64,000 nucleotides of DNA from Hyperoodon ampullatus (taxonomy: Eukaryota; Chordata; Mammalia; Artiodactyla; Ziphiidae), in assembly GCA_949752795.1 (NCBI GenBank), contig OX457064.1:107299454-107363453 (forward strand), written 5' to 3'. Of this stretch, positions 46,133 through 57,590 are shown one piece after another (position 1 is the first letter of the stretch; the number at the start of each line of letters is the position of its first letter). A program made the position numbers and the translations under genes. A model generated the notes under the pieces. That model was not told the DNA's origin. It searched no databases and saw nothing but the letters and a program-made list of their open reading frames with translations.

Positions 46133-46540
46133 GATGGAGATGGAGAAGGAGATGCAGGTGGGGATGGAGATGCAGATGGAGATGGAAATGGAGAAGGAGA
46201 TGCAGATGGGGAGGGAGATGGAAATGAGAAGGAGATGCAGATGGAGATCGAAATGGAGAAGGAGATGCAGATGGGGATGGGGATGGGGATGCAGAAGGGG
46301 ATGGAGATGGGGATGGAGAAGGAGATGGGGATGGAGATGCAGATGGAGATGGAAATGAAGATAGGGATGGGGATGCAGATGGGGATGGAGATGCAGATGG
46401 GGATGGAGATGGAGATGGGGATGGAGATGCAGATGGGGATGGAGATGCAGATGGGGATGGAGATGGAGATGGGGATGGAGATGCAGATGGAGATGCAGAT
46501 GGAGAAGGAGATGCAGGTGGAGATGGAGATGGAGATAGAG
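46133..46540 (+). repeat. Hexanucleotide minisatellite (GGAGAT/GGGGAT/GCAGAT)
   Basis: About 400 bp of nearly unbroken 6-bp units of the form GNNGAT or GNNAAT. Unit types form higher-order patterns: the block GGGGATGGAGATGCAGAT recurs several times at about 46370-46500. The purine-rich plus strand stays open and would read Met-Glu/Gln/Gly-Met repeats of about 100 codons, but this follows from the repeat period and is not a gene. Confidence 0.95.
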
Positions 46541-46775
46541 ATATGAAATGCCCCTTAAGCTAGCCGAATTAAAATTCTAATATGCAGCTAGAAAACCCTG
46601 GACCTAGATACTCTAGCTCCTGGCCATTCCCTTCTGTTCACAGAAGATCTTGTTTAGGGAGATGATGCCGTAGAAATGATGTCTGCCAGGCTGGAGAGTT
46701 CTGGGACTGCTGGTTCCGTGTACTGAAAGGGATGATAAAATTTCCCTTTCTCTTGTTCATCAAAATTAGCCTTTA

Positions 46776-47086
46776 GGACTTCCCTGGTGGCGCAGTGGTT
46801 AAGAATCCACCTGCCAATGCAGGGGACACAGGTTCAATCCCTGGTCTGGGAAGATCCCACATGCTGCGGAGCAACTAAGCCCAGGCGCCACAACTACTGA
46901 GCCCGCGTGCTGCAACTACTGAAGTCCGCGCGCCTAGAGCCCATGCTTTGCAACAAGAGAAGCCACCGCAATGAGAAGCCCGTGTACTACAACAAAGAGT
47001 AGCTCCCACTCACCACAACTAGAGAAAGCCCATGCGCAGCAATGAAGACCCAACGCAGCCTAAATAAATAAATAAATAAGTAAATA
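46776..47086 (+). repeat. CHR-type SINE, long class
   Basis: Complete copy with (AAAT)n tail. Target duplication AAAATTAGCCTTTA at 46762-46775 versus AAAATCAGCCTTTA at 47087-47100. Confidence 0.94.
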
Positions 47087-47099
47087 AAAATCAGCCTTT

Positions 47100-48000
47100 A
47101 ATATATTTAGAAATTTTGGAGTTCCCTGGGACATTTTGGGATGTTAGTTTATATATAGTCTTTATTTGTCTTTGTCTTTATATATTTGAAAAATAAAAGG
47201 TGAAACTCGAAGGAAAAAATGAACAGTATAAATATTTGTTGTATTTTTTACTATTATAAAATTAACTTATATTTTAAGAGTTCCAATACATTTCTAACTG
47301 TGGTAGATTTTAAGGTAATTATGTGTCTCTTCGGTAATATATTTGCTATCAACTTATTGCATAAAAGGATTGCTTGCGAATTCAAGATTATTTTTAGATT
47401 TATAGCCCTTTCAAGTGAAAAGGGGGTTTTTCAGGAGTACTTCTGATTTCCAGTTTCTGGTGAATTTTCCATTTGCCATCAATAATGCTCCCTGCAGAAA
47501 TCCCCCTTCATGTAAATCGAGCTTGACATTCCTATAATGCACAGTGCAAAAGAGCACTCTTAGTGCAGGGAATAACGTGTGTGAATTATGTCAGGCCACC
47601 ATGCAGAAACCGTTCATCCCACAATTTATGAATGCAGATGCTCCCAGAACATGTTTTGGTATTCTAAAGAGATGTACGTGTTTTTATATTCATTGGCTAT
47701 CTTGATAAATGTTTATTGTGGGCACAGCAAAAACTGATGATTTGAAAAGATATTTTTGTAATCATTTTTTGGCCTACCTCTAATGTTTATTACTCACATG
47801 ATCAAAATTGTATGGCTCTATTACCCAGTCTAATGTTGTTTTTGTTGTTTTGATTTTTCCAAGGTAAAGTCTTTGTGAAAGACATCAGTTGAAACCTCAG
47901 AGTTTGGCTTTCTCTGCAGGTGTGCTGGGGGCCTCAGTGTCCTTGTGCCTCAGCTGCCGGGGCTCAGTCTGTCCAGGAGGGATTTGGAAAGGACCTAGGT
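47100..48000. other. Repeat-poor block, candidate non-coding conserved sequence
   Basis: No repeat recognised over about 900 bp. It includes AT-rich motif-dense text such as GCCATCAATAATGCTCCCTG and CACAATTTATGAATGCAGAT. Conservation cannot be judged from one sequence. Confidence 0.3.
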
Positions 48001-48019
48001 AAGTAGCAGAGATACAGTT

Positions 48020-48165
48020 AAAGATGCTATAGTATATCATGTTATGTTGTGTTACTTTACATTACCTTATATTACACTGTGTTATATTACAGTTGTGCTG
48101 TGTTGCATTATGTTGCTCATACTATATATCATATCATATTATTACATTATATTGTTTTAGACTAT
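48020..48165 (+). repeat. Degenerate TTA/TGTTA low-complexity tract
   Basis: Repeated variants of TTATATTACA, TGTTATGTTG and CATATCATATTA. Confidence 0.65.
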
Positions 48166-48407
48166 AGAGCTATGGTTGCAATGCAGAAAAAGAATAATTT
48201 TGTCTGAGTTGAGGATGGAGTTAGTGTTTGGGCTGAATGATATACTGTCAAACTGTCCACATTCCCTGGATAGTTGCTATTCTCTTCACTTTCTGTCCTA
48301 TGACTCGATCATTAAAGTCTGGGTTTTGATTTGTTTGTTTGGTGGTTTTGAAAATTAAAGGCTGAGAACTCACACTTACCCAGCCTCCTGTCTTCATGTG
48401 GCGGCGC

Positions 48408-48437
48408 TGTGTGTGTGTGTTTGTGTGTATGTGTGTT
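48408..48437 (+). repeat. (TG)n microsatellite
   Basis: TG dinucleotides with two interruptions. Confidence 0.85.
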
Positions 48438-48639
48438 CCTGAAGATCTCAGGGGCTGGGACTCTATAATGTATCTCAGGGACCAGCTCTCCTATCTGCGC
48501 CCCTGAGTCATCAGCCTGCATTCACACAAATGTAGAAGCTGGCGGACGCTCTGACTTCCCCTCCAAGGCTGTCCACTCAGTGCTTCTCACAATGATGTCT
48601 GTCTTGCTTAGCTCCTGGCCAGTGTCTGGGAGTGGAATT

Positions 48640-48910
48640 TAGTCTGTTATTTGAATAACAATTACAAGAAAAAGCATGCAAATAGATGTGTAACATTAAC
48701 TGAGGAATTATTTTTGAAAGACACTTAGTCACCTTCTTATAGTTAGGTCATTGAAAAGAAACCATTATTCTTTTTGTGAAAGATTGCTCCAGAAGCATTA
48801 GAAATCCAAGTAGGAATAAATCGATTAATTTTCAAAACTTGCAGGGATAAACTTTATTCTGAAATCATGGACGTTCTCTTCTAATTAAATTCAAATATGG
48901 TTAACTCCTT
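48640..48910. other. Repeat-poor block with octamer motif
   Basis: Unique-looking AT-rich sequence holding a perfect POU octamer ATGCAAAT (about 48677) and a homeodomain-type word ATCGATTAAT (about 48821-48830). Candidate regulatory sequence by motif content only. Confidence 0.3.
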
Positions 48911-49659
48911 TCAGACATATTACAATAATAAATAGTAGACTGGGGCGGTGGTGGTGAATATCCTTGATCCCTGTAAATAATTAGATTGGTTGGCTAATAG
49001 AGCACAATGTCTAACACTGTAAAAATCCCAACCTTCTACATCTGTCTCATTAGAAAAAATAAATAGGTTTGTGTTAGGCCGACAGACTAACCCAGGAACC
49101 CAGTATTGTTCCAGGACCTGCCAAAGGAGGGGAGGACTCTTGCTGGCAGTGGGTATCAACATGGTTTTCCTCTTCCTACAAAGAGAGTGGGATGTGATTA
49201 GATTAGCAGCTCTCACAGCTACACTGCTGGTGGGTAACAGCCGAGGGGTGGAGACAGGAACCGGTTCTCTCTAGGGGGCCCCAGGGGCATGGCAAAGAGC
49301 TTCTTTCTGCTTTGCAGAGATGGGTGATGAGGGTCCAGTGAGATGATGCCAGTGGTCAGTGTGAACGTAGCGGGCAGTGTGAACATGGCGACAGCCCAGC
49401 CAGACCCCCCTTCAGTGCTTCCCCAGACATACCCATGCCCCTCACTCTCCCCTCAGGGTGTTTACAGAGTCACACTGACATTCTTCCATCCATGAATGCT
49501 TGCCAAGGAGGAGAATCAAGCTTGCACTGTGGGCCACGTTTGCACTTGCCTGATCCATACTAGGAAGTTGTTGTCCATCCTTTGTGTTCTAAGCAGGGTG
49601 ACCTGATATCTTGTTTGGGGGTGAAGAAGACTTCTACAATCACCCTCTTCTCTTTCTTT

Positions 49660-49990
49660 TTAGTTTCATCCATTCAGTTCACCAGTACTGACCTTCTCTG
49701 TGCCCAGCACTATTCTAGGCCCTGAGAATATTTGCATAAATAAAGTTGATGAGTACATACTCACATAAATACAGAGCAGTACTTACAGCCCTCAGCTCTC
49801 CTATGCTTATAATTTAGGAGAGAGACAAATGTAACTGATAATTATAATTAATAACTTAATCAATTAAGTAACAGGTAATGATTGATAAATCCTGTATTGA
49901 GAATTAAAATATGATCTTTTAGATAAAGAGCAGATTAGGTCTAGAAAGACCCAAAGGAGAACTCTGAAAGGTGGGAAGAGAAAAGTGGAT
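49660..49990 (+). repeat. Possible ancient LINE fragment
   Basis: GTGCCCAGCACTATTCTAGG followed by GAGAATATTTGCATAAATAA, resembling a common old mammalian LINE end. Confidence 0.4.
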
Positions 49991-50429
49991 CGGTTAGGGG
50001 CCCAGGCTGGAGGGGTACCAGGGCAGGGGGCATCACACAACCCCCAACCAGCATCACAGGGGAACAGGCCGGGCATCTCCTGATGTGCAGCTCTGAACAG
50101 AAGGCGGGGCAGGTAGGCTTATCCCTCCTCCAAGTCCAGTAGGAGTTCTGCCCACTGACAAGACCAGGTGACCCAGCAGCATCAGCAGAGGGCTGACCAA
50201 AAGTGGCCCTCCCTCACCTAGAAAAACTGGGCGACCAGGGGCTCCTGGGGAGGAACCCACCATCTGGCCCAGGAAACACTTCAGGCTCTGGGGCTGGGAA
50301 CTCTCCCTGCTGGAAGGCATCAGGTGGTCTGGCCTGGGGAAAATGCCCCCACCCCCTTAGGTGGCACCAGCAGGGACCAGGGGGAGCCCCACCAGCACCA
50401 GATAACAAGCAGACTGAACACTTCAAGCA

Positions 50430-51600
50430 CTAAAACTGCCATTAGAACCACAGCCCAAGGAAGCAGGCCAAGAACTGTATGCTAAACCTAAATGGGGTGA
50501 CCACCTGCTGAAATAAAAGATCCAAATCGCACTGCGTCTCCTGATACAATAGCTGCAACGTCCAGGATACAATCGAAAATTGCATGTCATTCCAAGAACT
50601 AGGGATATCACAACCAGAGTGGGAAAAGACGATCAACCAATATCAACACCAAGACCAGATCAGATGTTGGAATCATCAAACAGGGTTTTAAAGTAGCTGT
50701 GAACAAAAATGCATCAGTGAGTAATTACAAATTCTCTGAAAACAAGAAAGTAGAAACGTCAGCAGAGAAATAGACATTATTTAAAAAAAAAAGAAAAGAA
50801 AATTATAGAACTGAAAACTACAATAACCAAAATAGAAAACTCACTGGACACACTCAGGAGTGGAGCAGGGATGGCAAAGGCTAGGATCAGTGACCTTGAG
50901 GACAGATCAGCAGAATCTACACAATCTCAATAACAGAGAGAATAGACTGAAAAAAAAATGCACAGAGCTTCAGGGACCTGTGGGACAATAACAAAAGATC
51001 CCACATTCACAACATCAGAGTCCCAGAAGAAGAGAAAAATAGTAGAGCTGAAAGAGGATTCCACAAAATAATAGCTGAAAAATTGTGAAATTTGGTAAAA
51101 GGCATAAATCTACAGATTCAAGAAACTGAGCTTATCCTAAGCAGGATAAACCCAAAGAAATCCATCCAAAACACATCATAATTAAACTTCGGGAAACCAA
51201 AGACAAAGAAAAAAAATCGTGAAAGACAAATTACTGATAGATGAACACCAATTCGAATGACAACATATTTGTCATGGAAACCCCAGAGGCCAGAGGAAAA
51301 GGCATGACATTTGTCCAGTGCTGAAAAAATGACTTGTGAGCCACAAATTCTACAGCCTCAGTGAAAGTATCCTTCAGGAATAAAGTGAAAGTATCCTTCA
51401 GGAATAAAGGGAAAGTAAAGACATTCTCAGAAATAAAAAAAACTAAAAGAATTTGTCACTAACAGACCTACCCTTCAAGCATGGCTAAAGGAAGTTCTTC
51501 AAACATTAAGGTAATGATGAAGGAATCTTGGAGCATCAGGAAGGAAGAAGGAAGGACAGAAAGAGCAGAAATAGGGGTCAATGCAACAGGCTTCCTTTTC
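50430..51600 (+). mobile_element. L1/HAL1 ORF1-region fragment
   Basis: Plus-strand text typical of L1/HAL1 ORF1: GAGCTTCAGGGACCTGTGGG, ATCAGAGTCCCAGAAGAAGA, AAACCCAAAGAAATCCATCC, then ATGGCTAAAGGAAGTTCTTC. Broken by stops. No reverse transcriptase follows, consistent with HAL1 (half-L1) or a 5' L1 piece. Contains a 24-bp tandem duplication. Confidence 0.7.
51361..51408 (+). repeat. 24-bp tandem duplication
   Basis: Two exact adjacent copies of a 24-bp unit beginning GTGAAAGTATCCTTCAGGAA (51361-51384 and 51385-51408) inside the L1/HAL1 fragment. A third partial start follows. Confidence 0.95.
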
Positions 51601-53600
51601 CTCATGAGTTTTCCAAGTCATGTTTGATGATTGTGACAAAAATTGTGACACTGTTCAATACCCAGGACCAGGATGTTTAAAAGTGGAACCTAAATGGAAG
51701 TACAGTTTCCACACTTCACCTCTGGTGGGTAAATGGGCCACGACATCACAGCCACTCCCTGAGTGCTCATCGGAAGAAGCTGGAGCAATCACATGGCAAG
51801 CTGTTACCAAATTTGGGGAAAACATGTTGAAATTTGCATTACTCCCACTATATGACTAAGACCTGATGCTCAGTTGAACCATACTTAAAATGTGAGTATT
51901 CAAAGGTGAGTGCAGAAAAATCCCTCTTGCTTATCCTTCCTCTGGTTCAGCATTAGTCAAACCTGCTAATGCACACATTTCCTCATCTGATTACAGAGAC
52001 GGTGCCTTGGATCCCGACGGCTACCTGTGTTTGCTGTTGTGATTGTAAGGCTATCACATAAAAAGCCATCGTTCTCTAGCACACACACCCAAGAGGTCTG
52101 ATTTGGCATTGAAAGTGGTCTGTGATTTTCTGCTTTACCTGGAGCATCGCCTCCATTATTCGTTTTATTCCAATAACGGTAGCATTGCTGCCATCTGAAA
52201 AGAGAATGCACTCTGCTAAACTGGCAACCAAGAAGCAGAGACATAGCAACAAATGAGAGAATGGAAAAGGAGACAAGGGCTGCTAACAGAAAACAGGGAC
52301 CAGAAGGGCAGCCCTGAAGATGAGGGTCCTGGCTCCTGAGACCCTGGGGAGGAGCAGGGGCAGGGAGGTGACAAGCCCCTGCCCTCCCCTGGGAGCTGGG
52401 GACTGGGGTGCTCTCTCTGCATGTGACCTCCCTACTCACCTCCTCAGATTACGGATTGGCCATTTAGGGGTGTTCTTCCTTGAAGAGGCAACGTTGGAGG
52501 GGATCCTAGTGAGGCTGGCGTGGTCTCAACCCCTCCATTTCTGGTCACCCCACTTCTGCCGATGTCTGGGCTTCCGTGTATCCCCTGACGTGACAGTTTA
52601 GGGGGTCCCTGCAGCGTGAGCTATTTCCCCCCAGTAGGACCCACATGCCCCCGACCCCCACCCCCAGGCCTTTACCTGGGTCTCTCTGGGCCACCTGTTT
52701 CTATATCCTGCCTCTCCCTCAGCGATCCTGGCCTCTGCTGAGTCACGGAGAGTCACTGCTACCCGCAGTCCTGGTGTCCCAGTGTGGAGGAGAGAAACTT
52801 GACCCAGAGAAGGACGGACGCCTTGAGTCATTCTCGAAAGTTTCACCGTCCTGGGTGGTCGCATCCAATGGCTCTTGTCGGCTCAGGTCCACACTCTGGC
52901 TGCCACAGGCAGGAAGAGGGAATGCCTGCCCCTCTCACCTCCCGAGCGGGAGATAGGCCTGGCCTTGCCCCCTTCTTGGGATCAGGCAGCCGCAGGAACA
53001 GTGCAGCACTACAGATGCCCTCTGACAGCCGCCTGAGTCCCTCTCACCCACGTGCTCTAGGACTTCTGCTGAAGTTGAGTTTCTGTGCCGGTGAAGCTCT
53101 CAGGGCAAGAGCCTAAACCGTGAGCAATTTACCGTGTTCGCGAAGGTGGCCCTGGGAGGCCTTGCCCAGGAAGAGATGGTCCTGCAGGAGTGGGCCCTTC
53201 ATGTGGGGAGGCTACCAGGGAATGAGCTTAAGGAATTGGAGGAAGACACTGTTGGGTTTCATGTGCCTCCCTGGATGGTCCTGGAGATGTTGAAAACCGG
53301 CCGGGGTCTCAGGGAGCCTGGGCCCCTGGCTGCCTCCCTGGACCATCCTGGGTGAAATCTGCAAGCGACAGATAAAGTTCTAGGGCCCACCGTGCACCCA
53401 ACCCTCTACCAGTAGCGGGATTTTTTTTGTGTTTTTTTGGTTTTTGCTTTAAAGCACATTGTCCTACTATATGTGACTCTTTTTGTCTCTACTTGCACCT
53501 AGAGGTGACGCCACAAATAAAACACTAAAATGGGAGCATTTCGGGAAAAAAAAATAGAATCCAGAATGTTCTGAGCCACTTAAACTCCTCTGGAAAAGTG
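51600..53600. other. Unassigned intergenic sequence
   Basis: GC-richer than its neighbours at 52300-53360. Several frames of 70-157 codons on both strands lack domains, splice context or conservation evidence. No repeat recognised with confidence. Confidence 0.5.
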
Positions 53601-54130
53601 GAAAAAACAGTTGTGGAAGTGTCAATACTTTGTATTTAGACAACGTCTTTAAATGTCAAGTTTATATGTGATTGTGAGATGTATATAAACGGAGGCATTA
53701 TTATCATTCTATCATAATTTACTACTTGACCAAAATAAACTAATAAGATAAATAAATACATCTGCTCATCCCCAACTGACTAATGTGACCCTGAATAGAA
53801 ATAAAATATTGGATGAGCTGGAGATGCCAAGTTTAAACTGGATTAGCAACAGAATCTCAGTGTGCTGTTTCGATATAATTAACGTGATGATTTAATATGT
53901 TTTTAGCTCAGAATCATCGTAAGAGGTTTTTTGTAGTAACGTAGAAATGAATACACACTCATCCAATCTGCAGAGGAATAAAAGGTTATAATATTTTTGA
54001 GTTCTCCTGGCAGAGTGATCCATTCTCATCAATCTCGTGCTCGGCAGGAGAGCCTAAGGATGTTTTTCTTCCCATCATTCGTAGCCATTATTTAATGTGG
54101 GGTAACAGCCACAGTCTTCATTAATATATT
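53600..54130. other. Repeat-poor AT-rich block, candidate conserved non-coding sequence
   Basis: Unique-looking text with homeodomain-type words (GATTTAATATG, CCATTATTTAATGTGG, CATTAATATATTAACC). Appearance only. Confidence 0.3.
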
Positions 54131-54985
54131 AACCTATGGCTCAAAAAGGCCTAGCAGTAAACCAGCTAAAGACTCCTCCTGGCAGGTTCATGTCACAGGG
54201 CTTGCAGACATTAACCATTGGAAACACTGACCTCAGGGATAAGCCCAAAGTTAATAACCAGCCGAAGTCGGCTGGCCGACAAGCAGAAGGAGGGAGCCAA
54301 GAAGCCAACCTCAGGGAACCCACGTGCAAGCTGTTCAAGAGGGAGAGAGCACAACCACGTGTAAAACCTTATAGTGGAACGTTCTGCAGCTTCTAAAAGA
54401 ATGAGGTGGACCTACCTGTTGCAAAATGGAACGAGTGCTAAATATATGGTTACGTGAAAAAAAATGAAGATGCCACATGGATTAAACTCTTAGTTGCTCA
54501 GCATTCTAGCACTGAGGGGTCCCCAGAGGAACGGCTGACTCCTGGCCTGCTCACCCTAAAGGTAAACCTACCGAGGCTCCCTGGAAACCCACTGCACGCC
54601 TTCCTAATGACACCAGATTTCGGTTCTTCCGAACCAAAAGAACCGAAAAGGAAACCATAGACTCTTGTAGATGTGTAATGAGACAGTAAAGCATGTGTCT
54701 GTGGACTCTGCTTCCTGGTTTCCAAATGACTCACAGTGCAAGTCTCTTGACATCATAAGCCCAGGGGTCTCCCATCCTGCTCACCCTACAGTGAAACCTG
54801 GCTCTGATGAGCCTCCACAGGACACACGAGCCATTGCCTATTCCACAGCTTGAAGGTCAACAAAGAACGACCAGACATAACTGGGAAACCAGAAATACGA
54901 AGGAGAAAGAATAAGGGAAACAAGAAAAAGGGAACCAAGAAATCATATGCACCTATGATCCCATATCGATTTAAAGTATACACAG
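54130..54985. other. Unassigned intergenic sequence
   Basis: No repeat or gene recognised. Short frames on both strands have no recognisable domain. Confidence 0.45.
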
Positions 54986-55495
54986 TGTGTCAGAGAAAGA
55001 CAAATATCACATGATATCACTTGTGTGTGGGATCTAAAAAAAATCATACAAATGAATTTATTTATAAAACAGAAACAGACTCACAGACATAAAAAACAAA
55101 CTTACGGTTACCAAAGGGGAAAGGGTGGCAGGGAGGACTAAATTAGGAGTTTGGGATTAACAGATACACCCTACTGTATATAAAACAGATATACAACAAG
55201 GACCTAGCACAGGGAACTGTATTCAGCATCTTGTAATAACTTATAATGGAAAAGAATCTGAAAAAAATAGATATATTGTATGTAGGGAGTTCCCTGACGA
55301 TCCATTGGTTTAGGACTCGGCACTTTCACTGCTGTGGTCCTGGGTGCAAAACCTGGTCGGGGAACTGGGATCCTGCAGGCCATTCAGCACAGTCAAAATA
55401 AAAAAGAATATATATATATCCGAATCACTTTGCTGTACACCAGAAAGTAACACAACATTGTAAATCAACTATACTTCAATTAAAAATATATATAT
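54985..55495 (+). mobile_element. L1 3' end (cetartiodactyl type), split by a SINE
   Basis: AACTTACGGTTACCAAAGGG, TAGGAGTTTGGGATTAACAG, CATTGTAAATCAACTATACT: the same 3' UTR as at 28890-29240. A short SINE separates its last ~90 bp. Confidence 0.85.
55285..55405 (+). repeat. Short tRNA-derived SINE (Bov-tA/CHRL-like)
   Basis: Head GGGAGTTCCCTGACGATCCA, B-box region GGGTGCAAAACCTGG, A-rich tail at about 55393. Inserted in the L1 3' UTR. Confidence 0.8.
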
Positions 55496-55746
55496 ACACA
55501 GTGTGTTTGTAAATACACCAACATATGTGTGTTTATACATGTGCATGTATATGTGTATCTGGAAAGATATGTACTCAGATTCGAACAGTGCTAATCTCTA
55601 GGTGGTGTGACATGCTTTTTTTTTAACTGTTGCATTTTTCAGTTTTCATCTTCCAATTCCATAAGTGTAGAATGCTTCTGAAATTACACAAAAAATGTTT
55701 TTCAAAATAGAAATAAACTAAAACAGAATATTAAAAACCTGGAGTA

Positions 55747-55951
55747 GGGCCTCCCTGGTGGCACAGTGGTTGAGAGTCTGCCTGCCGATGCAGGGGACAT
55801 GGGTTTGTGCCCCAGTCCAGGAAGATCCCACATGCCGCGGAGCGGCTGGACCCGTGAGCCATGGCCACTGAGCCTGCGCGTCCGGAGCCTGTGCTCCGCA
55901 ATGGGAGAGGCCACAACAGTGAGAGGTCTGCGTACCTCAAAAAAAAAAAAA
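55747..55951 (+). repeat. CHR-type SINE, short class
   Basis: Complete copy with poly-A. Target duplication AAAAACCTGGAGT versus AAAAACCTAGAGT. Confidence 0.93.
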
Positions 55952-56330
55952 AAAAACCTAGAGTGATCTGAGATGTTGCAAGAAACAGAACAGAACTTCA
56001 AAAAAGACTCCAAATAGTATCTTAGAGATCCTGGGGAACAAATGCATTTGTAAAACAAGAATAGGATGACATGAAAAAGGAAAGAATAGAGGACAAGTAA
56101 CTTTTAAAAGAATGCTGAAATTGAAAACATTAATAGAAAAGTTGTAAGATGGAGCTGGGGAAAAAGGCAGATGGAAAATATGGGAAGCAATAAAAGACTT
56201 AGAACATCAATCCAAAAAATTTCAACATCTAACCAATAAGAGTCCCAGAAAGAGAGTGTAAAGAATCTGAGGGGTGAATGTTGTTAAAGAGAGATTATCA
56301 GAAATTACCAGAATCAAAAGTCTTCAAATG

Positions 56331-56546
56331 GGGCTTCCCTGATGGCGCAGTTGTTGAGAGTCCGCCTGCCAATGCAGGGGACACGGGTTCGTGCCCCGGT
56401 CTGGGAGGATTCCACATGCTGCAGAGCAGCTGGGCCCGTGAGCCATGGCCGCTGAGCCTGCACGTCCGGAGCCTGTGCTCTGCAATGGGAGAGGCCACAA
56501 CAGTGAGAGGCCCACATACCGCAAAAAAAAAAAAAAAAAGAAAAGA
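56331..56546 (+). repeat. CHR-type SINE, short class
   Basis: Complete copy with poly-A. Target duplication AAAAGTCTTCAAATG versus AAAAGTCTTAAAATG. Confidence 0.93.
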
Positions 56547-56829
56547 AAAAAGTCTTAAAATGGAGAGTTCTTAGCACAATAAATGAAAAAGAAACCCACA
56601 TCTCAATATATCACTTCAGAACACACAAAGAGACAAGAATCAGATTGGCATCTGATTTTCCATAAACAACACTAGACGCTAGAAAATAATGAAGCAACAT
56701 CTTCAAAGTTCGTAGGGAAAAAATTCTGTTTAACCTAAAATTCTGCAGCCCACCAAACCACCAATCAAGCGTGAGGTAGAATACAATCATTTTCAGATAT
56801 GACATATACAGAGTTTACTCCGTGCTCTC

Positions 56830-57590
56830 TCCTTCCCCTTCTGGGAAGTTACTCAAGAATGTGAATCAGAGAATGGAGAGAAAGTGACAAACCGAGGGAC
56901 ACTCGTCCCCTCACCCCCTCCCCTTCCAGGAAGCAGCCCTGGAGCTTGATGAGGGGAAACCCTGGGTGACAGCAGTCTGGATGCTACCTAGTGAAAGGAC
57001 ACAGAAGGAGAATGCTGTACCTTAGGTGTCTTTACAGAGGGTGAATAGGAGGGGCCATGTCAAAGGTTGGGTTTTCCAGAAACAGGAGCTGGGATGGAGT
57101 TTGTGTTGGAGATCCACACAGAGAAAAGGGGAGGAAGCAGGGTTGGGGAGCTGTGGCTCAGGCCAGGAGCCTGCAGGGCGGAGTGGGCCACCATGGCCCA
57201 TCAGAGGAGCCCCCCAAATCCCCTCCCCCAGCCCATCCCTAGACGTGGACCACCCAGGGAAGGGCGTGCCTGTAGTCAGGGAGGCTCTCGGCAGCAGAGG
57301 CCGGCCCTGAAGGGGCATCTGGTGCACACGTCTCTTGGTCGGCCCACAGCGCAGTCCATGGCAAACCCCTGGAAAGCACAGAGATGAGCTGCAGGGGTTC
57401 TATCAGCCCCCTGCAAAATCTATAGGCAGGACACTAAGTTATGGTTCTGAAGAGTTTTCTATGGGGGGCAGCACAGAGTAAGTTAGTCTAAGTATGCAAT
57501 TTCCTGAAAACGGGTTAGTGAATCTTAAAAGATATAAAAACTAAATTAATTTTTAAGATCTTCATCTCCAATATCCATTGCCTAGGCTAA
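56830..57590. other. Unassigned intergenic sequence
   Basis: GC-richer block; short open frames on both strands look like chance. No repeat recognised. Confidence 0.5.

Larger units (their letters stand above)
55650..56830 (+). mobile_element. HAL1/L1 ORF1-region fragment, split by two SINEs
   Basis: Degenerate plus-strand ORF1-type text, e.g. ATCTTCAAAGTTCGTAGGGA, AAATTCTGCAGCCCACCAAA, ATCATTTTCAGATATGACAT. No open frame. The left boundary is uncertain. Confidence 0.55.

Noticed and set aside
46134..46546. A Met-rich repetitive open frame of about 100 codons
   Set aside because: It follows from a 6-bp tandem repeat without stop codons; no gene context.
51966..52439. Minus-strand frame of 157 codons with a hydrophobic stretch
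   Set aside because: No family resemblance, and overlapping frames of similar length are present. Treated as chance pending conservation evidence.
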